Of a DNA stretch of 64,000 nt, positions 49,662 to 64,000 are shown piece by piece (within the stretch, counting starts at the first letter, position 1; each line of letters begins with the position of its first letter). The translations under genes were made by a program, and so were the position numbers. The DNA is taken from assembly GCF_024868665.1 (NCBI RefSeq), contig NC_079910.1, positions 12,209,048 to 12,273,047 of the forward strand. Reading direction: 5' to 3'. This stretch comes from Triplophysa rosa. Lineage: Eukaryota > Chordata > Actinopteri > Cypriniformes > Nemacheilidae. The notes under the pieces are model-generated. The model did no database searches. It worked only from the letters and a program-made list of their open reading frames with translations, and was not told the origin of the DNA.

Positions 49662-49717
49662 CCAATCAGAGATGTCGTTGCTGCAAGTGACGTATGATCG
49701 CTTGGGTTACACCCAAT
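49662..49717 (+). promoter_or_regulatory. sac3d1: sac3d1 promoter boxes: CCAAT, CRE-like, CCAAT
   Basis: CCAAT at 49662-49666, TGACGTA at 49688-49694 and CCAAT at 49713-49717, all within 75 bases of the start codon. Two CCAAT boxes 51 bp apart around a CRE-like TGACGT is a typical NF-Y/CREB-type TATA-less promoter. No binding evidence exists here beyond the motifs. Confidence 0.55.
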
Positions 49718-49734
49718 CAAAGAACGGGACAACC

Positions 49735-51842
49735 ATGAGTAACGCGTGAGTGTCCGTGTTTCTTGTTTTTATTTTGATATATGCAAGATTTTATAACTTT
49801 AGCATTTTTTTGACATATCAATCAAATCGTTGTTCATTGTAAAACAGGTCGAATGTCTGAAAATACGAAGAGTATATCTAACGTAGTCATAATTGGACTA
49901 AACCATGGGCTAATGGCATGACTGTTGGTACAAAGCACATATAAGTTAATAGTTAATGTACATTAACGAATGGACATTCTCCCACCGATTTACGTGCACG
50001 TGGCAGCTCGTTTATAGTTGCAATTAACGGCAATTTTACGAACATCTTTTTTACATGTCCTTATTTGTATATATATTTAATCTGTATTTTTACGTTCTAC
50101 TGTCAGTGTTAGTGTTATCTGTATGCACCAAGGGTCTGAGAGTAACGCAATTTCAATTCTCTACATGTATGTGCTGTACATGTGGCAGAATTGACAATAA
50201 AGCAGACTTTGACTAGTTAAATTCCTGGAACAGAAATGTTCTCTGCATTTTCAGACAGATACATAAAATGTTTTAAATGCATATAACTATTAAGAGTCAG
50301 GTGAGAATGGTTCTGCTGAATCTGCCAACTTATATAGCAAATGTCACAACCTCTTTGAACGTCATCACAAATTGTATTTCTTGTCTAATGTTTAGGTGGC
50401 CTCATCCTAGGAGGGGCAGAGGGCACAGGCATAAGGATCAGGACAGAGCGAACAGGGAACAGGCCGTTGAGCAGAAGGTCAAAGACCCAGTGCCCCATGG
50501 CATCTGTATGACTATGTGCCCTGCCAATGAATTACGCCAGCGAAAGGCACAAAACAGACTGCACAAATTTGAGATGGTGCCTGGCACAGAACGGGATCGC
50601 TTGCCTCGTGCCGATGTCTTGTGTGCTGTCAAAGAATACTCGCGACCCGCTGCGGGAAAAGACTCCACGCGACCCAGTGACCTTCGACCTTCATCTGCGC
50701 TTTTAAAGACTGTGTGTTACTTAGTAGATGACATTGCAGCTTCTAAAACATTTCAGCCGTGGACTGAGGTATGGACTAGTGGCATCTTGTTATGCTTTTA
50801 AGGTTGAATCCATAACTGAAATAGCGGACTTATCTTAAAGTCAGCATGAAATCCGTATTGACCTTTTTTTATTTGAATAATCAAATTTTCTCATCTCACT
50901 GTGAATGCTTCCATATTGCACATTATTCAAGATCAAATATGTTGTTTTGTACATTTATTCCCACAGGTGTATAGTTTTGTTTTTGACCGTCTGCGTAGCG
51001 TACGGCAAGACATGATTATCCAGCGTCTGTCTGGGCCGGAATGTGTGACTATGCTAGAGAAAAGTGTGCGCTTCCTCCTCTACGCATCTTACAGGCTCTG
51101 TGGACAGCCACTTCAGTACTTTGACCCGCGTATCAATGACACTCACCTGCAGGAAACTTTAAGCTGGCTGCTAGAGTGCTACAGAGAAGGAAAGCACCAG
51201 CATCAGGAGGCGTTCCAGGCCTTGAGTCTGCTCTATAACCTGGGTGAGTTAATACTAAAAGACACTAATACTGTAGCTAACATAGATATCGAACATCATA
51301 TAAATACTGTATGTCCTCAAAAACCCATTCACATTAAATAAACATTTACATTATAAATCTACACATGATACGTAACAGGGTCATTTCACACCATGCAACA
51401 TGCACTTCAGCTGCCTGAGCGAATACGCCACTCTCCAGCGGTTCAGCTGGCTCTGGCTGTGAGCAGGGCTCATACGGAGGGCAACCCAGTTCGGTTTCTC
51501 CGCCTGGCCCAGAGACTGGATTTCATGCAGGTCTGTGCCCTCCACAGACACCTCTTGTCCTGCAGGAGAGATCTGCTCCTGCTGTACAGCCACGGCTACA
51601 ACAGCCACAACTGTCGCTACCCTCTCCAGAGACTGTCACGCCTCCTGTTTCTCAAAGAGCCGCTGGCTGCTGAACTTTGCCAGGTGCACGGTGTTAACAT
51701 CAGCAGAGAATGGGTCATCTTCTCCAAAAACTCTTTCACTGAAAGTCCATCTGGGGATCTGCAGTGCAGGCATATGCATGAGCCGGTAGATGACGAGAAG
51801 TGGAACTGTAATTCTGATGGCATTATTCATAGCTGTGACTGA
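49735..51842 (+). CDS. sac3d1: SAC3 domain-containing protein 1
   Basis: Exons 49735-49745, 50396-50768, 50967-51243 and 51379-51842, phases matching, 374 residues. The first exon supplies only MSNA. Exon 2 reads PHGICMTMCPANELRQRKA, the Cys-containing start of the SAC3/GANP region, and PSDLRPSSALLKTVCYLVDD. Exon 3 reads FDRLRSVRQDMIIQRLSGPE. Exon 4 includes the winged-helix-like C-terminus (RLLFLKEPLAAELCQVHGV). SAC3D1 is the short SAC3-family member linked to centrosome duplication and related to the mRNA-export scaffold GANP. Length is close to family size. The start is chosen because the 11-base exon joins exon 2 in phase. An open frame running upstream into intron 1 from 50277 is a shadow. 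Confidence 0.92.
49746..50395 (+). other. sac3d1 intron 1 with retroposon-like tail
   Basis: At about 50150-50215 the sequence GTGGCAGAATTGACAATAAA followed by GCAGACTTTGACT resembles the 3' end of fish L2-type retroposons. The rest is AT-rich. Confidence 0.45.
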
Positions 51843-51928
51843 AACCTTTATTTGTAGAAGGGATTGGTCAGCACAGCAGTATTTTATTTGTGGGGGGAAA
51901 TCATGTTTTAGAGCCTTTCCTAGTTTCT

Positions 51929-51954
51929 AATAAAGAACAAGACGTTTCAATAAA
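51929..51954 (+). terminator. sac3d1: sac3d1 poly(A) signals
   Basis: Two AATAAA motifs, 51929-51934 and 51949-51954, about 90-110 bases after the stop codon. Confidence 0.65.
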
Positions 51955-52696
51955 GTTTTTGTGTAATTAATTATCTCTTTATGTGTATAATGTCCTGCAA
52001 TAACTTATTGTGAACAGATACTATTAATAATAATGAGTTTGGTGCTCTCAACACGCCCGTAAGTGGTCATGTGTATGTTATCTGATCTGATTTTTATTAC
52101 TGTAATTAACTGCATTTTCAAACAGAAATGGTTATGTGATATCAGACGATCCAGAGAGATATCAGAGAGAATTCCGCAATCCGCATCTAGTTTTATGTGT
52201 TCTAGTTGTATGTGTCTAGTTTCACTCATAAAAGACTAAAACTAAGTACAACAGCGGTGCGCCATTGATTAACGTCACACACAAACAAGCACAACGACAC
52301 GCACTTCACACAAAAAATCAGCTGTCTAATACTCCTGACAAACTATTTAGCACGCGTGCTACACTCAATAATCGCATAGACTTGCACTGTACAGCCCATA
52401 TTGACACACGATCCAGCATGCGGTATTTATTTTAATGTAACGTTACTAATGTAACTTAATATAATTGCACGAATTTTTTTGTATAATAGCAAGTTACATG
52501 ACTATTTCATCTGTCACAGGAATCTGGTTAACTACATGCAGTACAGTTGTGCTTGATATATGACTAGGAAGGAACACCGCAGGGAAAGGCAGCAAGGTTT
52601 GTTTACGTTACACCGGAAGTTCCTCCCGTTATTCGCGCAAGCTAGCCCTACTTGCAGCAGTGCGGCGTCTGTCACTGTCTGTGTTAGCGGAGAAAC
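51955..52696. promoter_or_regulatory. mrgbp: Intergenic region and mrgbp promoter
   Basis: The distal part shows nothing. Just before mrgbp, CCGGAAGT at 52613-52620 is a consensus ETS-type site 77 bases before the start codon, typical of TATA-less housekeeping promoters. Confidence 0.45.
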
Positions 52697-55600
52697 ATGG
52701 GCGAAGCAGAGATAGTGCCATCGGACGAAAAGCAAGCTGAAATCTGTACCCCTGATGAATCAATTGTATGGAGTCAAGAGGTTGAAGTGTGTCTTTTTCA
52801 CGCCATGTTGGGTCATAAACCTGTAGGTAAGATGTAATGATATGAATAACAGGCCTTTGTCGTCCAGTTATATTGACTGCACGTGAGACGGAATACCACA
52901 TCGTAAATAAGACATGTACTCGTTTCTTCCTCATAATCGTGAAACCAATTAATAGAAAATGTATTATGCAATGGGTAAGATATGAGTCGTGTGTTATTGC
53001 ATGAAGTATTTTAAATGTTAGCTTCATCGCCTTTGACACCCAGTTGTTTAGGCTCAGGTAATGTAACGGGTATTTGTAGGGCTTTCTTACAGACCTAAGG
53101 AATAATATCGGGCAAAAATAAATTATATTATCATGTTCGACGCTAAATAGTAAATAATTTAGTTATAAAGGCAGTAACTTACCGTGTATGCATTTGTTTT
53201 GTTCGCAGCCCTGCTAGCAAACATTAGCTGCGCTGCTAACTAGCACGATGGCTAGGCTAACCCTTATGAAAGTAAACCATTGTTTTGTTGTAGTAAAAGT
53301 GTAGTTACCATGTTTTTTGCCACCAGATTGATTGCTATTTGTATAACCAAAAGTATACTAAAATCACCATGATTAAATTGGGGTTATTATGATGAAACCC
53401 GAGTACATTTTCTGGTTACTATGGTTTAACTACTAGCTTTCGTGGTTCATTTCCTTAAGGTTGTTTATAATAACAACTCTGTTTTTTGTGTGTGTGTGAC
53501 CAATTGTGTCGTATTTGCAGGGGTGAATCGTCATTTTCACATGATCTGTATTCGTGATAAATTCAGTCAGAATATCGGCAGACAGGTGTCATCTAAAGTC
53601 ATCTGGGATCATCTCAGCACCATGTATGACATGCAGGCACTGGTAAGACACTTGTGTACCTGTTTAATTTCTTCTAAAACATATGCAGAAAATGAAAAAA
53701 CTCACCATTGAATTGTGTTTTATACCACAGCACGAATCAGAAATACTCCCCTTTCCCAACTCAGAAAAAAGCTTTGTGCTGCCCGAAGAGATCATACAAG
53801 ATGTTAAAGAAGGTGAGATTCTTTTACCTCCGTTTGCGTCTATTGCAGAAATGACAGGAATGTATTTTTGTAGTAAAAACTTATTAACCACATTGTTATG
53901 GTCTCACCACAATAACCATAGTTTAACCATGGTATTTGTAGTTAAACTATGGTAATACAAATAATATTTAGTCTGCCAAAAACAAGCTCACTACATTTCT
54001 ACTCAAATAAAACCATGATTAATGTTCCTGCAGGTCAGTAAATGCTCTTGTTTTTATACAGGTAAAGTGGCATCTGAAGATGATGCAAAGGAAGACATCA
54101 AAGAGGAGAGCGACCCTCCCACCACGCACGAAGAAGGTTCTCTCTTCCTCTTCCGTTTCTGTCACGTACACACTCCTTACCTTTTCTTTCCCTGTCTTTC
54201 TCCTCTTCTCTCTCTTTCCTTGACGTAAGCCGTCAATTAAAGCCTGCGTCAATGCATCACTTTTATTCTGGATCGTTCTCCCGTTGGCGTGTAGCTCAGC
54301 GTGGCTCACACTGGTCATTTGTGTCTCATTTTTAAAGGTCTGGGTCCCAGTATGGCTGGCCAGGATTTTGCGAGGTATGGACAGAAGAAAACGTTTCGCT
54401 CTGTTCCAAAACTCCAGCTTGAGCTCAGTACAGACCAGCTCATTACCAGAGGCCTCTGTAGACAACATTCAGAGACCTCTGACCATGTGCGTCTCTCTCT
54501 TTCGTCTAGTCTTTCTTTCGCTATCTTTTCTCTTTCTCTTTTTTTTGTTTTGTTTGTGTGTTCAGTACACTGCGGCGTATTATTCTGTATGTATGTTTGT
54601 ATGTGTGTGAGTGGGGTGAGGTGTGTTGAAGCATGGCATGTTGAGGGTTTGTGTTCTTGACACTGACAGATGTGTTTAACAACGATAGCTTTATAGTTCC
54701 TTGCACAAAGGTTCACCAATCTTTCAGAAATGTCTAGTAGCGAGGTTGAAGAAATAAAAGGCACCTTAAATTTGAAAATGCCTTAAATTTAGTTTAAAAG
54801 GGGATGTTTTTAGTTTTCTTGTCAGAGAAGTGCATCTATGGAACCTCATCGTGCTGCCTAGAGAGGCAGCTTACTAGCCCAGGTGAATAAAGTACACTAT
54901 AATGCACTAAAATGTGTTTAAAGTGTACCATTTCATGCACTAATTTTGTACTTGACGTACAAAAAAGGTATTTTTAGTAGTTCTTAAAGGTGCAGTGAAC
55001 TGGCCGTTTTTATTGTTTTTTACTATTGTCTGATGTCTACTTATGACGTTTGTGTGGTTTTTACATTCGAAAACATCAAAATCAGTAAGTTATAGACTAT
55101 TTTCTACCCTGGTTTTGAGGCCGGCTGGAGAAACGCTCGGTTTTTAAGGGCGGGCCGCATAGAAGACTTGGACGTAAACGCCCACTGCTGTGATTGGATA
55201 GCAGCTTGCGTAGTTGACTTAGTTGGAGCCTTCTGTGAATTTGGTTAGACACGTAACGTGAGTTTACTCAAATTTACGGACTTATTTCCCGGATGTGATG
55301 GCAAGGCTTTGCGTATAGTTTGTATAGCCCATAGTTGTATGGTGTTTAGTGATATATGACCGTACATGTCAGCATTTAAGACCCGCGAACCGGACAGAAC
55401 ATCACCGCGATCGCGGGTCTCAAATGTTATAGTTTTCATGATAAATAAACAAACGGTAGACTCCCGGCCAAAATGACCCAGCACCAGAAATAATATCAAA
55501 ACTCTTCAAAACAGCCTCCATTATTCGCATACTGTGGATAAAACCTTGAAAAATGATATATGAGCCCGCCAAATCACAGAGATGCCGATTACAATTATTA

Positions 55601-58288
55601 CAAATGACTAGAGGTCCCCAGGTAATACTATCAGGGTATGTCAAGCGATCTCTAACAAAGCAATAGTGACGCATAGTACAAATATGTTTTACTCACATAA
55701 GATTGCTGCGCCATTCCTATCGGATCCAATATTGACGGCACAGCACTGCTTTTTAATTTTAGTCTCTCCGCATAGACTTGTTCAAGGAATCCGCGTTGAA
55801 ATGAAGTGAACAAACGCTCACTGTTTTCCCCACGTGAGCTGGAACGTCTTTAAAAATGAACTTGAACCACGCATTCCTGCTGTCGGAATCCGAAGGAAGG
55901 TTATGCAGCGACTGTGTTCTTCCGCAACCAGGCACTGCACAATATTTTGCGATCTTTAACGGCATGATGCTTACACTCGCTCTTTCTGGTTCCTTGCAGC
56001 TTGTGTTCAGTACTGTCATGTGCGAACCAGTGGGCGGGGCTAGAGAAGTAGGCGTTGATATTCTTCTGTGGAGGCGGTGTTCAACCTATCTATGACAGGT
56101 GCATTCCAGGACCTGGCGTTCGCTGAGCCTCGTGTCAATAACAGTTGTTATTTCAGTAACAAGGGCGTTTTCAGATCTGACACTTACAGGATGTTCGCTT
56201 GAATACAATTTGCTCTTATATAACAAAAGCTCGAGTTAAAATTGTGGTCCTAGTTCACTGCACCTTTAAGACAAACTTCATATTTGAAGAGACATCATTT
56301 TGAGACACCATGGATAGAATTTTTTTAGTATATTAAAGGGATAGTTCATCCAAAAATCAACTTTGTGTGATTTTTTTTACTCACCCACATGACGTTAAAC
56401 ATGTTTAGAGAACTTCCGGCGTCTTCGGAGCACAAATAGAAATATTTAGGTGACATCCGAGAGCTTACCAGGCCTCCTCATTGAAACCATGGTGTCAGTT
56501 TTTGCCAAGGTCCAGAAAAGTACTAAAGACATCGTTAAATTGGTCCATCCGCGCATACTGGCTCAGTTGAATTTTTTTGAATCGACGAGAATGCTTTGTG
56601 TGAAAAACAAACCAAAATACTGACTTTAATTAATATATTCTCCTCTGTCATGTCAGTGTATGGCGCGCGTCCACGAGAGCACTTTTTCATCTTCTGCATG
56701 TGAACACAGAGTTGCGCTTCCGCGTTGTGAGTCAGAGCGCCGGCATCCAATAGAGGCAAGCCCCATGCGGCGTTCGGTTCACAAACCTGTCTACTTTTGA
56801 AGTGTTCTCATCCAAGAAGAAGTGCTCTCGTGAACGCGCGCCATACACTGACAAGACAGAGGAGAATATATAGATTAAAGTTGGTATTTTGGTTTGTTTT
56901 TCGATTCAAAAATATTCAACTGAGCCAGTATGCTCGGATGGACCAATTTAACGATGTCTTTAGTACTTTTGTTGACCTTGGCAAAAACTGACACCATGAT
57001 GTCTATGAGGAGGCCTGGAAATCTCTCGGATGTCACCTAAATATCTCTATTTGTGCTCCGAAGACGCCGGAAGTTCTCTAAACATGTTAAACATGTCATG
57101 TGGGTGAGTAAAAAATCACACAATGTTGATTTTTGGGTGAACTTCCACTTTAAGTACGAAATGAATATGTGACAATAGAGCACTTCAAGGACATCATGGA
57201 AGTGATTCTTTGGCCAAAAGTAGAAAAAATTAAATGTATAACAATAGCTTGTGAATTCACAATAATCGCGTAGTGCAAATCTAATATTGTGACAAAACTC
57301 AACTGCCCTTGAAAGAAATTCATTTTCAGATTTTGGAATATTGGTGGACTCATTGTGAGCAAATACTGGTTGTGTCTGTAGCTCATGTTCTAGGATTGAA
57401 AGTTTTTACTTTTCAGGCTGCAAACAAGAGACTAGTGTGTTGTACACTAGGCAGATACAGTATTACATTTGTTGAATGTAGGATTGTAAATATTTTATTG
57501 AAAATTGTTGTTATAATAATCGTGTTTATAAGAAAACTGAAAATACCTTGTCGGTATAGGAATATCACTCTTGATGTTAGGGATTGTATGAAGGGGCACT
57601 TCATACAACTAGTTGTGCAAAAATGGTTAGTAGAAAGCTCCATGCCAAAATCTTCAAAGTTGTCAAGTGGTGAAATAAACACACTGCAGTTCCATTTGAT
57701 TCACCCAGCTGCCATGTTAAAATTGAAAGCGAGGCTCTGGTGGGAAGAAACCTGGAACTAAAGGTCAACAACAATACCTAGACTTCCAACCCATCGCAAC
57801 TAATTTGCCACATTTTTCCACGTTTTACATCATAGATGAAAATTGCATGATTTTTTTATTCACAGATAAGATCAAAAATCCTATTGCTGCAGGTTGGTGA
57901 TCCAGAGCGTTTTGTTTCCACTGGAGTCCCACTTTTGATTTCAACATGGCGGCTGTGTGAAATCAGTGTGTACTATATATAATATTAAACACGTAATAGT
58001 GATGTAAATCTATTTTGTTCTTTGTGTTTCCTTTTCCAACCCTTTTTCTTCCTGTTTCCTCCCTCCCCCATCTCTTTGTCAGGCAGCAATTCCTCCGTGA
58101 AGACGTCGGAGAGATCGGGCAGCGGGCGCGAGAAAGAGCGGGCCGAGAGGGGGGGCTCAGGTGAGACGGGCAGCGGGTCGTCAAAAGAAACAGTCGGGGA
58201 AAAGAGGAAGAGGAGCCGAGCCGTGGAGAAGGTGATGAACTCCAGCAACCCCTCCAGTCCGGGAGGAGCCAAGCGCCGCAGGACGTAG
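52697..58288 (+). CDS. mrgbp: MRG/MORF4L-binding protein
   Basis: Exons 52697-52826, 53521-53642, 53731-53812, 54062-54136 and 58083-58288, with phases matching throughout. The product is 204 residues, the same length as I recall for human MRGBP. Conserved blocks are [53 protein letters not shown] and the basic tail ending PGGAKRRRT. The N-terminal half binds MRG15/MORF4L1. The tail is Ser/Lys-rich and disordered. MRGBP is a subunit of the NuA4/TIP60 histone acetyltransferase complex in the nucleus. Intron 4 is 3.9 kb, has a weak donor (GTTCTC) and contains two inverted-repeat transposons. Confidence 0.94.
53272..53455. repeat. Dispersed repeat, 'aaccatggt...actatgg' type
   Basis: Phrases such as GTTTTGTTGTAGTAAAAGTG and GTTACTATGGTTTAAC resemble those at 53866-54018. 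They are probably two fragments of one element on either side of mrgbp exons 2 and 3. Confidence 0.35.
53866..54018. repeat. Dispersed repeat, 'aaccatggt...actatgg' type
   Basis: Contains TTTAACCATGGTATTTGTAG followed by AAACTATGGTAATACA, short mirrored words typical of a small palindromic repeat. Confidence 0.4.
54984..56269. mobile_element. TTAA-flanked transposon of 1.29 kb with a THAP fragment
   Basis: TTAAAGGTGCAGTGAACT at the left is perfectly mirrored by AGTTCACTGCACCTTTAA at the right. A TTAA at each edge fits piggyBac- or Kolobok-like target duplication. It carries a THAP-type frame on - (55759-56019) but no transposase catalytic part, so it looks like an internally deleted or host-domain-bearing non-autonomous element. 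Confidence 0.8.
55759..56019 (-). CDS. THAP-domain fragment
   Basis: An 86-residue frame. From the internal Met at residue 19 it reads [19 protein letters not shown], then [16 protein letters not shown] and [13 protein letters not shown]. The C-x4-C pair, the central Pro and Trp, and the C-x2-H pair are the zinc-ligand pattern of a THAP DNA-binding domain. The usual C-terminal AVPA box and any following domain are missing. It sits wholly inside the TTAA-flanked element, on the strand opposite mrgbp, so it is transposon cargo and not an mrgbp exon. Whether it is expressed is unknown. Confidence 0.6.
   Translation of the reverse strand: MTVLNTSCKEPERASVSIMPLKIAKYCAVPGCGRTQSLHNLPSDSDSRNAWFKFIFKDVPAHVGKTVSVCSLHFNADSLNKSMRRD
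56333..57153. mobile_element. 821-bp foldback MITE
   Basis: It begins TTAAAGGGATAGTTCATCC and ends GGTGAACTTCCACTTTAA. The arms, each nearly 380 bp, mirror each other: AACTTCCGGCGTCTTCGGAG at 56411 against CTCCGAAGACGCCGGAAGTT near 57056, and GGATGGACCAATTTAACGAT near 56936 against its complement near 56532. A centre of about 60-90 bp is unpaired. Termini are of the family seen at 3459. Confidence 0.85.
57154..58082 (+). other. mrgbp intron 4, distal part
   Basis: AT-rich, ending with a pyrimidine-rich acceptor (CCATCTCTTTGTCAG). The long frames at 57309-57761 (+) and 57963-58457 (-) have no recognisable domain, and the latter is antisense to exon 5. Confidence 0.6.
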
Positions 58289-58899
58289 CAACAGCGGGAC
58301 GTTTTGGGAAACCAGACGTTTGAATGGACTGACTGATCCGAAGGGTTGAGAGAGATTTGTAGCCAATGTTGGTCATAGTAGAGCCAATGTAAAAGTGAAA
58401 GTGACATGAAAGAAATGTGGGATGCTCGTGTGCGTTATCTGCAGTCCAGGGTTTCAAAGGTGCTCCTGTGCTTTATTCTCAGCTGTTCATGAGAAGGCAG
58501 CATTGAGAAAGAAAAGCCTTTGGTGGGTGTGAAGGGTCAGACTAGACCGGACAAGTACTGTATGATAAGCAACGTTAAGCTATCCTCAGCTGAGATTGAA
58601 AACAAAACAGAGCTGGGGCATGTTATGTATTTTATTTTGGGAGGACATTTTAAGTGGTGGTTTTATTTTTGTCATGGACCTCTTGGGTTAATCCAGAGAA
58701 TTAACCAGTTTGTTTTGTGATTTTAGGATTACACGGCAGTCTAAATGATCTTTTGTGTCTTGTGTTATTATATGTATGAAACAACACATGATTCTGTTAC
58801 TAAATGGCCACTGTTCAGATGCTTAGAAAATTGTTTCTGAGTCATGGCTGTTTGAGATATTTGACCGAATGTGTACACACACATCTGGTGTAATTCCCT

Positions 58900-58905
58900 A
58901 ATAAA
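58900..58905 (+). terminator. mrgbp: mrgbp poly(A) signal
   Basis: AATAAA about 610 bases after the stop codon, followed by a GTTGTTCTGCTTTG U/G-rich stretch. Confidence 0.6.
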
Positions 58906-58958
58906 AAAGCGTTGTTCTGCTTTGACTTGTGAATATCTATATTTTTGAGAATTAACAT

Positions 58959-59340
58959 TTAAGGAGAGAGTTCACCCAGACATGGACATCTGTCATCATT
59001 TATTCACCCTCATTTCATTCAAAACATGTATGACTCGCTTATGAAGATATTTTAAGAAATGTCTCAGTGGTTTTGTGTTCATATAATGGAAGTCAAATTG
59101 AATTCTGTTAAAGGGATAGTTCAACAAAAAATGTATGTCATTAACCCGTATGTCATTTAAAACCTGTATTTGATTGATCTTGATCATTGTCCCTACAGTG
59201 GAATTCAATGTGGGTCAATGTTGTTTGGTTACCAATGTTCTTCAAAATATCTTCTTATTTGTTCTGCTGAAGAAAGAAAGTCATACAAGACTGGAATGAC
59301 GTTTGTGTGTCAATGATGAAATAATTTTACTATCACTTGT
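58959..59340. mobile_element. Two nested or tandem TTAA-type MITE copies
   Basis: One left end, TTAAGGAGAGAGTTCACCC, is at 58959. A second, TTAAAGGGATAGTTCAAC, is at 59108, after the first copy's core. One shared decayed right end (TTTTACTATCACTTGTAA) closes near 59340. It separates mrgbp from eef1a2. Confidence 0.65.
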
Positions 59341-59559
59341 AACAGACGTCAATGCTGTTACACAATATTTTTTAAATGGTTTAATAAATAATACAATTTC
59401 ATCCTAAATAATCACATAGTATTGCTTAAATTAAGTTGACTAGATCACAATAACATAAAGTTAATATTTCTATGAACAGATTTGGTCATCCATCTGTTCA
59501 GAATTATATTTTCATCTTTCAGATAACCTATAGTCTTTTCCCTTAAATAAATCAGGATA

Positions 59560-59771
59560 GCTGAGTCACTGTGGGTTGTTGCTCTCTCCTTCATCTCTCC
59601 TGCTTTCGTTTCCAGTTCATTTCTGCTGCTGTTGCAACCGTATCACTGCAGTCCCTCTCCACAGCCTCCCCCTCCACTTTAAGTGCCGCATTGCTGTATC
59701 AAACTGGGCGAGTTCATTACGCACGCATACTTACAGGAGCGCAGGGTGTCTGTTTGCTGAGGGGCGAGCAG
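59560..59771 (+). other. eef1a2: Probable eef1a2 non-coding first exon
   Basis: A less AT-rich, pyrimidine-rich segment (CTCTCCTTCATCTCTCCTGC; AGCCTCCCCCTCC) ending GGGCGAGCAG followed by consensus donor GTAAGAGG. The coding exon needs an upstream partner because it has an acceptor (GGCTGTAG, 60216) before the start codon. The transcription start is not defined. Confidence 0.55.
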
Positions 59772-60181
59772 GTAAGAGGCCACAAACTTTAAGAGACTTT
59801 AGCCTGACCATAAAATACCATTACATTGAAATTGTAATGTATTCTATTGTCTGTGATGGTTGGTTTGTCAAATCTATAAAAGAGAATGGATAGCTTGACA
59901 GATTTACAAATAATACGATTGACTATTTTACGATTGTTTTTGATTTAGGAATAAAACTGCAAAGATGATGCATTGTTTGTTGTTGTTATTGTGTTTCTTT
60001 TAGTAATGTGTTTTTTCATGATATCCAGTATCTTGGGTTATGCATATTATTACACTTTAGTGGAACTGATATTCTCCAAATATCTGCATTTTGTCGGTCA
60101 GAAATGACATAAATTAGCTTTTTGTGCTAGGCTCGGAATACTATGTCTGATATTGAATCTATATCTAATAGTGAATCGTAA

Positions 60182-63897
<3,716 letters not shown>

Positions 63898-64000
63898 ATC
63901 TCTGAAAGTTACCATTTCACCTCAGGCCCCGTCCCGCTCAAACAACCAATCGGCTGCCCCCTCTTTCATTTGGGCATGTTCCGTCTGTTCCCTCACGTGT
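63898..64000 (+). other. eef1a2: eef1a2 3' UTR start
   Basis: Sequence after the TAA stop. It is C-rich and runs off the window, with no poly(A) signal seen. Confidence 0.7.

Larger units (their letters stand above)
48948..49734. other. haus8-sac3d1 intergenic region
   Basis: Holds the haus8 3' UTR with a poly(A) signal at 49117 and the sac3d1 promoter boxes near 49660-49720. It is otherwise AT-rich. Confidence 0.7.

Noticed and set aside
54019..54468. 149-residue frame on -
   Set aside because: Antisense to mrgbp exon 4 and flanking intron, with no domain.
57963..58457. 164- and 140-residue frames on -
   Set aside because: Antisense shadows of mrgbp exon 5 and its GC-rich codons.

Overview
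The window is vertebrate nuclear DNA: split genes with GT-AG introns and poly(A) signals, set in AT-rich intergenic DNA full of short inverted-repeat transposons. The transposon types (TTAA-flanked families whose ends resemble TTAAAGGGATAGTTCACC, hAT miniatures with 8-bp target duplications) point to a teleost, most likely a cyprinid. That assignment is inference from repeat and protein character, not a database match.

Layout. Bases 1-20.7 kb hold the 3' half of a TAFA1 (FAM19A1)-like secreted chemokine-like gene on +, with the first 15.8 kb being its intron. From 29.0 to about 38.5 kb lies a complete TAFA4 (FAM19A4)-like gene on -, convergent with the first. This tail-to-tail TAFA1/TAFA4 pair is also the human 3p14 arrangement. 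From 38.7 to 42.4 kb is repeat-rich intergenic DNA with an apparent solo LTR. From 42.4 to 64 kb the genes are dense: snx21 (-), haus8 (+, head-to-head with snx21), sac3d1 (+), mrgbp (+) and eef1a2 (+). SNX21, MRGBP and EEF1A2 are all human 20q13 genes, so the window joins a 3p14-type block to a 20q13-type block.

Functions are unrelated: secreted neuropeptide-like ligands (TAFA), endosomal phosphoinositide binding (SNX21), spindle augmin complex (HAUS8), SAC3/GANP-like centrosome or mRNA-export factor (SAC3D1), NuA4/TIP60 chromatin complex (MRGBP) and translation elongation (eEF1A2). Reading frames join across every inferred splice site in haus8, sac3d1, mrgbp, eef1a2 and tafa4. The one broken gene is snx21, which has a single in-frame TGA inside its C-terminal domain.

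I found no new multi-gene system. The strongest non-gene structures are a four-level nest of transposons in a tafa4 intron (one element carries an inverted copy of itself), an 821-bp foldback, a THAP-fragment-bearing TTAA element in mrgbp intron 4, and the snx21 stop codon.
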